DNA of 11,487 nucleotides from the NCBI GenBank assembly GCA_937873255.1, contig CALMVM010000171.1, forward strand, positions 1-11,487, in the 5' to 3' direction. The DNA comes from an uncultured Verrucomicrobiota bacterium. Lineage in GTDB: Bacteria; Verrucomicrobiota; Verrucomicrobiia; Chthoniobacterales; SZAS-18. The stretch's first letter is position 1, and each line of letters begins with the position of its first letter. The notes beneath the pieces are model-generated. The model was not told where the DNA came from. It did no database searches and was given only the letters and a program-made list of their open reading frames with translations. The position numbers were made by a program, and so were the translations under genes. Shown piece after piece: positions 5,711 to 11,487 of the stretch.

Positions 5711-7276
5711 CTACCGTTCGGTCCGCGCCGCCCGCTTGTCGACCGTGATCGTCTCTCCCCTGCCGGCAATCTTGAGGACGACCTGCGTCGGGCGGATATC
5801 GACGACCTGATAACGCGTCGCCGGATCGCGCGGCAGCGTGAACTCCTCGCCCTGCTTGACCGTCACTTCCGACCCATCGATGGACAGGCGCAACACCGCG
5901 CGCGCGTCCGCGCTGTTGTTGCTCGCCATGCCCTTGACCAGCACGGTGGGGCGTTTGGTCTCGGTGTTGACCAGCGTCAGCTCGGAAACATCGACCGCAC
6001 GGCCGGTGTCCTTCTCGGAAATCGTCCGCCGCCGCACGCGTTCGACGCGGTACGGCAACCCGGGAATCCGGCTGCCGACCTCGACCTCGACGCCGCTCTT
6101 GCCGCGCACGTCGAGCGTGACCTTGTCACCCTTGTTGGTCGCGCTCTCGAAGACCACCGGGAACGTCTCGCCCTCAATGCGTTGCAGACCCAGCTTGGTG
6201 TGGTAGGGCGGATGGGAATTGGGGTCGTTGGGGTCGGTGCCGGCGGCGAGTTCCTCGTCGTTGGTGAAGCCGTCGTGGTCGTCGTCCTGCCCGGTGTCGC
6301 GCCTGGCGACCTCGTCGGGTTTGACGCCCCGTTCCTTGAGCCAGGCCTGTTCGCGCGCCTCGGCGGGGTTGAGCGGCGGCGGCGTGGGCGTAGCGGCGGC
6401 GACAAGCGCGGGCGAGGCGCTCGGCGAGGCGGACGGCGCGTCGGCGACGGCGGTGGGTTTGCTGCCAGCGGGCAGGTGGGCGTCGAGCGTCTTGACGATG
6501 TCGGGAAAACCCTTCTGGAGCGCGAGGACGGAGGCGTTCGCGCCGTCCTTGTCGGTCAGACGCGGGTCGGCCCCGTGGGCGAGGAGGAAATCCACCGCGT
6601 CCTGCCGGCCGTACTCGGCGGCGAGCATGAGCGGGGTTTTCTTGTTCTCGACGGTGGCGTTGACGTTGCCGCCCTTATCGAGGAACTGCTTGAGAATGCC
6701 CGTGCGCCCGAGGATCGCGGCGACGGCGGGGCCGCGGTCGATCTGGCCGTCGCGCGCGAGCTGGTCGCGGCTGGTGTCCAGGAACACCGCCACCACCCGC
6801 TCGTGCCCGGCCTGCACGGCGCGCAGCAGCGGCGGGATGCCGTCATGGTCGCGGAGACGCACGTCAGCATTGGCCTCGATGAGCGCGCGGACGGCGTCGG
6901 GTTGGTTGTTCTCGGCGGCAAGGTGGAGAGCGGTTTTGCCGTCCTTGTTGGCGAGGTCGGCCTTGGCGTTGTCGTCGAGGAGCGCCTTGACCACGTCGGT
7001 CTTGCCGGCGGCGGCGGCGGCCATCACGGCGGTCAGGCCGCGCGCGTCGGCGGCGTTGTGGTCGATGCCGGCTTGCAGGAACGCCTCGACCAGTGGCCGG
7101 TCGCCGTCGGCAGCGGCCTTGACGAAATCGTCGGCGGTGAACGCGTGGTGCGACTGGATGATTTTTTCCTTGGCGGCCTCGCGTCCGCGCCGCCCGCAGC
7201 CGCATAAGCCGAGTGCCACCAACAGGCAGGCCGCAATGACGGGAAAGAGGGGCGACGACCGGCGCGGGAACAGCAT
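5711..7276 (-). CDS. Ankyrin-repeat lipoprotein with TSP3 calcium loop and conserved C-terminal domain
   Basis: This 521-residue protein begins with a lipoprotein signal: basic N-terminus, hydrophobic core, and LCGC with C27 as the likely lipidated cysteine. Residues about 46-266 are some six ankyrin repeats, with recognisable units such as DGKTALHLAAENNQPDAVRA and KKTPLMLAAEYGRQDAVDFL, which usually bind proteins. A Pro/Ala/Ser linker (270-303) follows. A thrombospondin type 3-like calcium loop, DDDHDGFTNDE (331-341), and AGTDPNDPNSHPPY come next. The C-terminal 160 residues are beta-rich (IPGLPYRVERVRRRT, GSEVTVKQGEEF, YQVVDIRPTQVVLKI) and resemble what I recall of verrucomicrobial proteins linked to type II secretion or type IV pilus-like systems (the Amuc_1099 type); that link is tentative. 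It is probably attached to the outer membrane or periplasmic face. It is divergent from the response regulator and is the first of three minus-strand genes. Confidence 0.9.
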   Translation of the reverse strand: MLFPRRSSPLFPVIAACLLVALGLCGCGRRGREAAKEKIIQSHHAFTADDFVKAAADGDRPLVEAFLQAGIDHNAADARGLTAVMAAAAAGKTDVVKALLDDNAKADLANKDGKTALHLAAENNQPDAVRALIEANADVRLRDHDGIPPLLRAVQAGHERVVAVFLDTSRDQLARDGQIDRGPAVAAILGRTGILKQFLDKGGNVNATVENKKTPLMLAAEYGRQDAVDFLLAHGADPRLTDKDGANASVLALQKGFPDIVKTLDAHLPAGSKPTAVADAPSASPSASPALVAAATPTPPPLNPAEAREQAWLKERGVKPDEVARRDTGQDDDHDGFTNDEELAAGTDPNDPNSHPPYHTKLGLQRIEGETFPVVFESATNKGDKVTLDVRGKSGVEVEVGSRIPGLPYRVERVRRRTISEKDTGRAVDVSELTLVNTETKRPTVLVKGMASNNSADARAVLRLSIDGSEVTVKQGEEFTLPRDPATRYQVVDIRPTQVVLKIAGRGETITVDKRAARTER

Positions 7277-7286
7277 CGTACTGAAA

Positions 7287-7314
7287 TAGACAAGGCAAAC
7301 GCGAAAAGTAAAAC
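7287..7314 (+). promoter_or_regulatory. Possible promoter for the two-component operon
   Basis: TAGACA (7287-7292, 5/6 to a -35 box) and TAAAAC (7309-7314, 4/6 to a -10 box) are 16 bp apart in the short divergent spacer. Transcription would start near 7321, about 37 nt before the ATG at 7358. I saw no clear promoter for the divergent lipoprotein gene. Confidence 0.35.
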
Positions 7315-7357
7315 GCTACGTTTCGTGGTAATCTTCCCCGGAAACCGAATCGTCCCC

Positions 7358-8056
7358 ATGCGTCTGCTCGTCGTCGAAGATGATGCCAAGATCGCCTCGT
7401 TCGTCGTCAACGGACTGAAGCAAAACGGCTACGCCGTCGACCATGCCCACGACGGCGAGCAGGGGCTCGATCTCGCCACGGTCGTCGCGTACGACGCCGC
7501 CGTGCTCGACCTCAACCTGCCCAAGCTCGACGGCCTGTCGCTGCTGCGGCTCCTGCGACAGAAGAAGATCGCCACCCCCGTGTTGATCCTCAGCGCCCGC
7601 GCCACGCTCGACGACCGCGTGCTCGGCCTGCAAAGCGGCGGCGACGATTACCTGACCAAGCCCTTCGCGTTCTCCGAACTGCTGGCCCGCGTGCAGGCGC
7701 TCATCCGGCGTTCCAGCCGACCGACCGCGCAGGAGTCCGGCCACGTTCTCGCGGCGGCCGATCTGCGCATGGACCTGCTCAAACGCGAGGTGACGCGCGG
7801 CGGCGATGACGGCCCGGTCGAGATCGAACTCCAACCCAAGGAATTCGCGCTGTTGGAACTCCTCCTGCGCCACGCCGGCCGGCCCGTGACCAAGACGATG
7901 ATTCTCGAACACATCTGGGACTTCGCGTTCGACCCGCAGACCAACGTCGTGGACGTGCTCGTCCACCGGCTGCGCGGCAAGATCGACAAGGATTTTGCGG
8001 TCAAACTCATCCATACCCTGCGCGGGGTCGGCTATGTTCTCAAGGCAGGAGCTTAA
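7358..8056 (+). CDS. OmpR/PhoB-family response regulator
   Basis: This 232-residue regulator has an N-terminal receiver domain (about 1-112) with the acidic pair D8/D9, phosphoacceptor D51 in [14 protein letters not shown]79 in LILSAR and K101 in YLTKPFAF. The C-terminal winged-helix DNA-binding domain (about 130-230) has [17 protein letters not shown] and the recognition-helix region [14 protein letters not shown], then the RGVGYVL ending typical of the family. It is expected to be phosphorylated by the adjacent kinase and then to bind promoter DNA. It resembles CusR/CopR-type regulators in overall pattern, but the signal cannot be inferred. The ATG at 7358 was preferred over an in-frame GTG at 7325, because MRLLVVEDD is the usual start of the fold. 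Its end overlaps the kinase start by 23 bp, which indicates translational coupling. Confidence 0.95.
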   Translation: MRLLVVEDDAKIASFVVNGLKQNGYAVDHAHDGEQGLDLATVVAYDAAVLDLNLPKLDGLSLLRLLRQKKIATPVLILSARATLDDRVLGLQSGGDDYLTKPFAFSELLARVQALIRRSSRPTAQESGHVLAAADLRMDLLKREVTRGGDDGPVEIELQPKEFALLELLLRHAGRPVTKTMILEHIWDFAFDPQTNVVDVLVHRLRGKIDKDFAVKLIHTLRGVGYVLKAGA

Positions 8057-9494
8057 ACGCGTCTGGGGCAGCTTCCCGCTGCGGCTGAGTCTGTGGTACG
8101 CGGGGGCGTTCACGCTGAGCGCGACGTTGTTGTGCGCGTTGTTGTACCTGCTGCTGGTGTCGTTCTACGAACGCAGCGAGAGAGAGGTGATCTCCGCGCG
8201 GCTCAAGGAATGCGCCGCTATTTACGCGCGCGGCGGACTGCCCGCGCTCAGCGAACTCGTCCACCACGGCACGGACTTCACGGCGGGCGGCGGCGGGTTC
8301 TTCGTGCGCGTGACCGGCGCGCTCGGCAGCGTGCTGCTCGTCGCCGCGCCCGCCGACTGGGTCGAACGCAAAACGCCCGACGCCGCCGCGCTGCTCGACC
8401 CTCGCGCGGGTCGGGGCGGCAGCCGGGGGCTCGCGCCGGAAACGGCGTGGCTGCGGATCCCGCGCGACGAACGCAGCGATTTCATGGTCGCCTCCGCGCT
8501 CCTGCCCGACGGCGCGGTGCTCCAGGTCGGCCGCAGCACGGACCGCGGCGCGACGCTGTTGCGGCCGTTCCTCGTCGCATTCGGCGCGGCGCTCGGGCCG
8601 ACGCTTCTGCTCGGGCTCGTGGGCGGGGCGGTGTTCGCCCACCGCGCGACGGCCCCGGTGCGGCAGGTGCTCCACACGGCGCGCGACATCGTCGCCACCG
8701 GCAACATGGAGGCGCGCGTGCCCGAGACCCAGGCCGCCAGCGAACTCGCCGAACTCGCCCGGCAATTCAACCGCGTGCTCGACAAAAACGCCTCGCTCCT
8801 GCGCGCCATGCGCGAGGCGCTCGACAACGTCGCGCACGACCTGCGCACGCCGCTGACCCGCCTGCGGGTTTCCGCCGAGAACGCCCTGTCCTCCTACGCG
8901 CCGCCCGACCCGGCCGCCATGCGCGAGGCGCTGTCCGATTGCGCGGAGGAGGCCGAGCGCGTGTTGACGATGCTCAACGCCGTGCTCGACGTGACCGGCG
9001 CGCAATCCGGCGCGATGAACCTGCACCGCGAACGCGTCTCCGCGCGGACTCTCCTGTCTCAGGCGCTCGACGTGTATTCGCTGGCGGCCGAGGAAAAAAA
9101 CATCGCGCTCCAACCCCTCCGGACCGACGCGGACGGCGACCCGTGCGAGGCGTTCATCGACCCGACCCGGATGCGGCAGGTCTTCGCCAATCTGCTCGAC
9201 AACGCCATCAAATACACGCCTGCCGGCGGACGCGTGGAGGCCGGTTGCGCGCGGGACGCGGACGGCGCGTTGCGCGTGACGGTGCGCGACAACGGACCGG
9301 GCATTCCGCTCGCGGAACAGGGGCGCATCTGGGAACGGCTCTACCGGGGCGACCGCAGCCGCAGCCAGCGCGGGTTGGGGTTGGGCCTGAGTCTGGTCAA
9401 GGCCATCGTCGAGGCGCACGGCGGCCGGGCGGAGGTCGAGAGCCAGGCCGGCGGGGGGAGCGTTTTCACGGTGACGGTGCCGCCGACGGGCTGA
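8034..9494 (+). CDS. Sensor histidine kinase
   Basis: This 486-residue inner-membrane kinase has a first transmembrane helix at about 19-43, a periplasmic sensing segment of about 130 residues and a second helix at about 180-203. A HAMP linker (about 203-255) follows. The HisKA domain carries phosphorylation site H268 in [14 protein letters not shown] (H box). The ATP-binding domain shows the N box [11 protein letters not shown] (N390), the G1 box VRDNGPGIP (419-424) and the G2 box [10 protein letters not shown] (447-456). All core catalytic residues are present, so it should phosphorylate the response regulator encoded just upstream. The periplasmic part has no motif I can match to a ligand; it lacks an obvious metal-binding His/Cys cluster. 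The ATG at 8034 overlaps the regulator gene and places the helix correctly. An upstream in-frame start at 7995 is less likely. Confidence 0.95.
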   Translation: MFSRQELKRVWGSFPLRLSLWYAGAFTLSATLLCALLYLLLVSFYERSEREVISARLKECAAIYARGGLPALSELVHHGTDFTAGGGGFFVRVTGALGSVLLVAAPADWVERKTPDAAALLDPRAGRGGSRGLAPETAWLRIPRDERSDFMVASALLPDGAVLQVGRSTDRGATLLRPFLVAFGAALGPTLLLGLVGGAVFAHRATAPVRQVLHTARDIVATGNMEARVPETQAASELAELARQFNRVLDKNASLLRAMREALDNVAHDLRTPLTRLRVSAENALSSYAPPDPAAMREALSDCAEEAERVLTMLNAVLDVTGAQSGAMNLHRERVSARTLLSQALDVYSLAAEEKNIALQPLRTDADGDPCEAFIDPTRMRQVFANLLDNAIKYTPAGGRVEAGCARDADGALRVTVRDNGPGIPLAEQGRIWERLYRGDRSRSQRGLGLGLSLVKAIVEAHGGRAEVESQAGGGSVFTVTVPPTG

Positions 9495-9588
9495 CTGGAA
9501 TCGCTCCACTCCGCTGTCTTGCACGGTCTTTCCTGGACAGGCGGATTATTTGGAAAACTTCGGGCGAAAATTCCCCCCTCTTTTTCTG

Positions 9589-9618
9589 TTGACGCACAGT
9601 GGGTTCCGTCGCTAGAAA
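9589..9618 (+). promoter_or_regulatory. Candidate promoter for the second PEP-CTERM gene
   Basis: TTGACG (9589-9594) matches the -35 consensus at 5/6 positions, and TAGAAA (9613-9618) is a plausible -10 box 18 bp downstream. Transcription would begin near 9625, giving a leader of about 150 nt. The position after the kinase stop suggests that the PEP-CTERM gene has its own transcript. Confidence 0.5.
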
Positions 9619-9630
9619 CGACACGGAATT

Positions 9631-9668
9631 TTTCCCCCTCCAGAGGTTTCCCGGGCGGGAGAGGGAAA
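9631..9668 (+). promoter_or_regulatory. Hairpin at the start of the predicted leader
   Basis: The arms 9631-9641 (TTTCCCCCTCC) and 9658-9668 (GGAGAGGGAAA) pair at 10 of 11 positions around a 16-nt loop. The hairpin would lie within about ten bases of the predicted transcript start and 109 bp before the ATG. It could stabilise the mRNA or be regulatory; a terminator role is unlikely because no T-run follows. Confidence 0.45.
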
Positions 9669-9776
9669 GATTCGACGGGAGTTGCCATGCGCGGTGCAAA
9701 CGGGCTTCGCAATTCCGGTGGTTCGGAAATTCGCCAGGGAAGTGAACATCACCTGATCAACCGTAGGACAAACGCG

Positions 9777-10439
9777 ATGAAATCGATCCAAGCATTCTCC
9801 ATCCATCCGCTGTTGAATACCCGTCTGGCGGCCTACGCGGCGACCGGCGTCGCCGTGGCCGCGCCGGTCCTGGCACCCAGCGCCGAGGCAGCCATCGTCT
9901 ACAGCGGACCCGTCACCATTTCGGTGACGCAGTCGCTCGCCGGCGTGTATCTCAATCTGGTCACCGGGGCGACCGGCACGGCGTCTTTTGCGGGCTACGA
10001 CTTCAATCCGTACTTTTCCACCAACCTGAAGTTCTACGAGAGCACGACCAACGGCAACGGGATCGTGGGCACCAGTGCCACCGCGACGGCCCTGCCGATG
10101 GGGACCGTCATCTCGTCGGGATCGACGTTTCTGACCGGTGTCGTCAACGGCACCCCGAATTTTACCGGCACCGGTATCGAGTACGCCGGCATTCAGTTCC
10201 TCAATGAGGCCACCGGCGTGACCAACTACGGCTGGGTCCAGCTCAGCACGACGACCGGCACCGGTTTCCCGGCCACGATCACCGGCTACGCGTACGAAAA
10301 CACCGGCGGGGCCATCGCGGCGGGTTCGATTGTCGCCGTGCCCGAGCCGACGACCAACGCCGCCCTCGGCCTCGGCGCGCTGGCCATGGGCGCGGTCGCC
10401 GTGCGTCGCCTGCGCCGGCGCAAGCTGGCGGTCGCCTGA
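9777..10439 (+). CDS. PEP-CTERM surface protein of unknown function
   Basis: This 220-residue protein begins MKSIQAFSIHPLL and has a signal peptide ending near APSAEAA (about residue 38). The mature part is rich in Gly, Thr, Ser and aromatic residues and looks like a beta-sandwich. It includes YGWVQLSTTTGTGFPATI and GYAYENTGGAIAAGSI, a C-terminal stretch recurring in PEP-CTERM proteins of Verrucomicrobiota as I recall them. The tail is a clear sorting signal: VPEP, a hydrophobic Ala/Gly/Leu helix, then RRLRRRK. It is predicted to be exported and processed by an exosortase encoded elsewhere. No enzymatic motif is visible. The ATG at 9777 follows a weak AGGA about nine bases upstream. The frame is open back to 9519, but that extension would bury the signal peptide. 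A strong terminator follows, so the gene is probably monocistronic. Confidence 0.88.
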   Translation: MKSIQAFSIHPLLNTRLAAYAATGVAVAAPVLAPSAEAAIVYSGPVTISVTQSLAGVYLNLVTGATGTASFAGYDFNPYFSTNLKFYESTTNGNGIVGTSATATALPMGTVISSGSTFLTGVVNGTPNFTGTGIEYAGIQFLNEATGVTNYGWVQLSTTTGTGFPATITGYAYENTGGAIAAGSIVAVPEPTTNAALGLGALAMGAVAVRRLRRRKLAVA

Positions 10440-10496
10440 TTTGATCCGCCGGCGCGCCGTCGATTGGTGCCGCGCGTGCATCTTTTCAATTTGAAG

Positions 10497-10532
10497 CCCG
10501 TGCGGACCGTCCGGCTGTCCGCACGGGTTTTT
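10497..10532 (+). terminator. Intrinsic terminator after the PEP-CTERM gene
   Basis: A perfect 11-bp stem, CCCGTGCGGAC (10497-10507) with GTCCGCACGGG (10517-10527), closes a nine-base loop and is followed by five T residues (10528-10532). This is a textbook rho-independent terminator 58 bp after the stop. It ends only 11 bases before the predicted start of the next gene. Confidence 0.93.
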
Positions 10533-10543
10533 GCGTCGCCGCC

Positions 10544-11487
10544 GTGATCGACCGAACCCCGTCCCGCCGCGTGCTGCTCGTCGGCTGGGACGCCGCCGAC
10601 TGGCAGGTCATCCATCCGTTGCTCGACGCCGGGCGGATGCCGCACCTCCAGCGGCTGGTCGAGGGCGGTGCGATGGGCAACTTGGCATCGCTGTCGCCGA
10701 TGCTCTCGCCGATGTTGTGGACGAGCATCGCCACGGGTAAACGCGCCTACGGCCACGGCGTCCACGGTTTCATCGAACCCACGCCCGACCGTGCCGGGGT
10801 GCGCCCGGTCGGCAGCCGCACGCGCACCTGCAAGGCGCTCTGGAACATCCTTTCCCAAAACGGCCTGCGCTCGGTAGTCTGCGGCTGGCAGGCGAGCCAC
10901 CCCGCCGAGCCCGTGCGCGGCACGGTAGTATCCAGCCATTTCGCGCTGCCCCCGGCCGGGAGCTGTCCGGACGCATGGCCGACGGCGGAGAACGCCGTGC
11001 ATCCACCGGAGTTGGCCGACGAACTGGCCGACCTGCGCGTGCATCCGGCCGAGATCGCGGGGGCGACGATCCAGTCACTCATCCCTCGCGCGGCGGAACT
11101 CGACCAGACCGACCCCGTCGTGAGGCAGCGGCTCGGGTTTCTCGCCGCGCGGCTCGCGGAGGTTCTCGGCACGCACGCCGTCGCCACCGAACTGCTGGAA
11201 ACGCAGGATTGGGATTTCGGCGCGGTGTATTACGAATGCATCGATCAGGTCGGGCACGAATTCATGCGCTTTCACCCGCCGCGCCTGCCGGAGGTCTCCG
11301 AACAGGATTTCGAGTGGTACGGGGACGTGATGACGAACCTGTACCTGTTCCACGACCAGACCCTTGGGCGCCTGGTCGAACTGGCCGGACCGGAGGCGTG
11401 CGTGCTGGTGGCGTCCGACCACGGGTTCGAGAGCGGCGCGCGTCGTCCGCGCGGGCCGGTGGAACCGGCGCGGTGGCACCGTGGGCC
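10544..11487 (+). CDS. Type I phosphodiesterase/nucleotide pyrophosphatase family protein, N-terminal part
   Basis: An open frame of 314 codons runs off the right edge. It belongs to the alkaline phosphatase superfamily. Metal ligand D16 lies in LLVGWDAADW, the usual opening of this group. The nucleophile is T60 in SPMLSPMLWTSIATGKR. Further ligands are D234 and H238 in YYECIDQVGHEF, D292 and H293 in VASDHGFES, and H312 in ARWHRG. The complete set predicts an active two-metal phosphodiesterase or phosphatase; the substrate is unknown. There is no signal peptide, so it is probably cytoplasmic. Relatives in this phylum often carry tetratricopeptide repeats in the part that would lie beyond the window. 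The start is GTG at 10544: no upstream in-frame ATG is seen back to the terminator, and this codon begins just ahead of the first strand. No Shine-Dalgarno is visible. Confidence 0.92.
   Translation, partial: MIDRTPSRRVLLVGWDAADWQVIHPLLDAGRMPHLQRLVEGGAMGNLASLSPMLSPMLWTSIATGKRAYGHGVHGFIEPTPDRAGVRPVGSRTRTCKALWNILSQNGLRSVVCGWQASHPAEPVRGTVVSSHFALPPAGSCPDAWPTAENAVHPPELADELADLRVHPAEIAGATIQSLIPRAAELDQTDPVVRQRLGFLAARLAEVLGTHAVATELLETQDWDFGAVYYECIDQVGHEFMRFHPPRLPEVSEQDFEWYGDVMTNLYLFHDQTLGRLVELAGPEACVLVASDHGFESGARRPRGPVEPARWHRG

Noticed and set aside
5579..7207. Long plus-strand open frame opposite the ankyrin lipoprotein
   Set aside because: Its repetitive Gly/Val/Arg content mirrors the ankyrin repeats. 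The minus frame has a lipobox, ankyrin units and a calcium loop.
8040..9524. Long minus-strand open frame opposite the histidine kinase
   Set aside because: It is Arg/Ala/His-rich shadow sequence; the kinase frame contains all H, N and G boxes.
9519..9776. N-terminal extension of the second PEP-CTERM protein
   Set aside because: It would place 86 polar residues before the signal peptide and would overlap the candidate promoter; the ATG at 9777 is better.

Overview
The window is a GC-rich bacterial chromosome segment, most likely from the Verrucomicrobiota, possibly an Opitutae-like lineage. The evidence is two short PEP-CTERM surface proteins, a lipoprotein with ankyrin repeats and a TSP3 calcium loop, weak or absent Shine-Dalgarno sequences at most starts, and dispersed hairpin repeats. 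This placement is an inference; a related PVC-group bacterium is possible.

Layout. (1) 1-625: on the minus strand, the 5' part of an unrecognised gene (running off the left edge), preceded by a selenocysteine tRNA (selC, anticodon UCA). (2) 827-3714: on the plus strand, a PEP-CTERM protein with a proprotein-convertase P-like domain, followed 41 bp later by a secreted reprolysin-like zinc metalloprotease. (3) 3715-4023: a convergent intergenic region holding three copies, one inverted, of a two-hairpin repeat. (4) 4024-7276: three minus-strand genes. In order of transcription they encode an ankyrin/TSP3 lipoprotein, a membrane-anchored proline-rich protein with an LprI-like tail, and a protein fusing an HTH domain to a metallo-beta-lactamase-fold hydrolase. 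(5) 7358-9494: a divergently transcribed OmpR-type response regulator and sensor histidine kinase with overlapping ends. (6) 9495-10532: a promoter, a structured 5' leader, a second PEP-CTERM protein and a strong intrinsic terminator. (7) 10544-end: the 5' part of a type I phosphodiesterase/nucleotide pyrophosphatase family gene, running off the right edge.

Much of the window concerns the cell envelope: two proteins carry sorting tails, one is a secreted protease, one a lipoprotein, one is inner-membrane anchored, and one is a membrane sensor kinase. No exosortase, selenoprotein or selenocysteine machinery other than the tRNA is visible. The best leads are the selC gene, the P-domain protein next to an unanchored protease, the HTH-hydrolase fusion, the multidomain ankyrin lipoprotein and the GNRA-capped repeat family. 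No wholly new defence or mobile system is evident.
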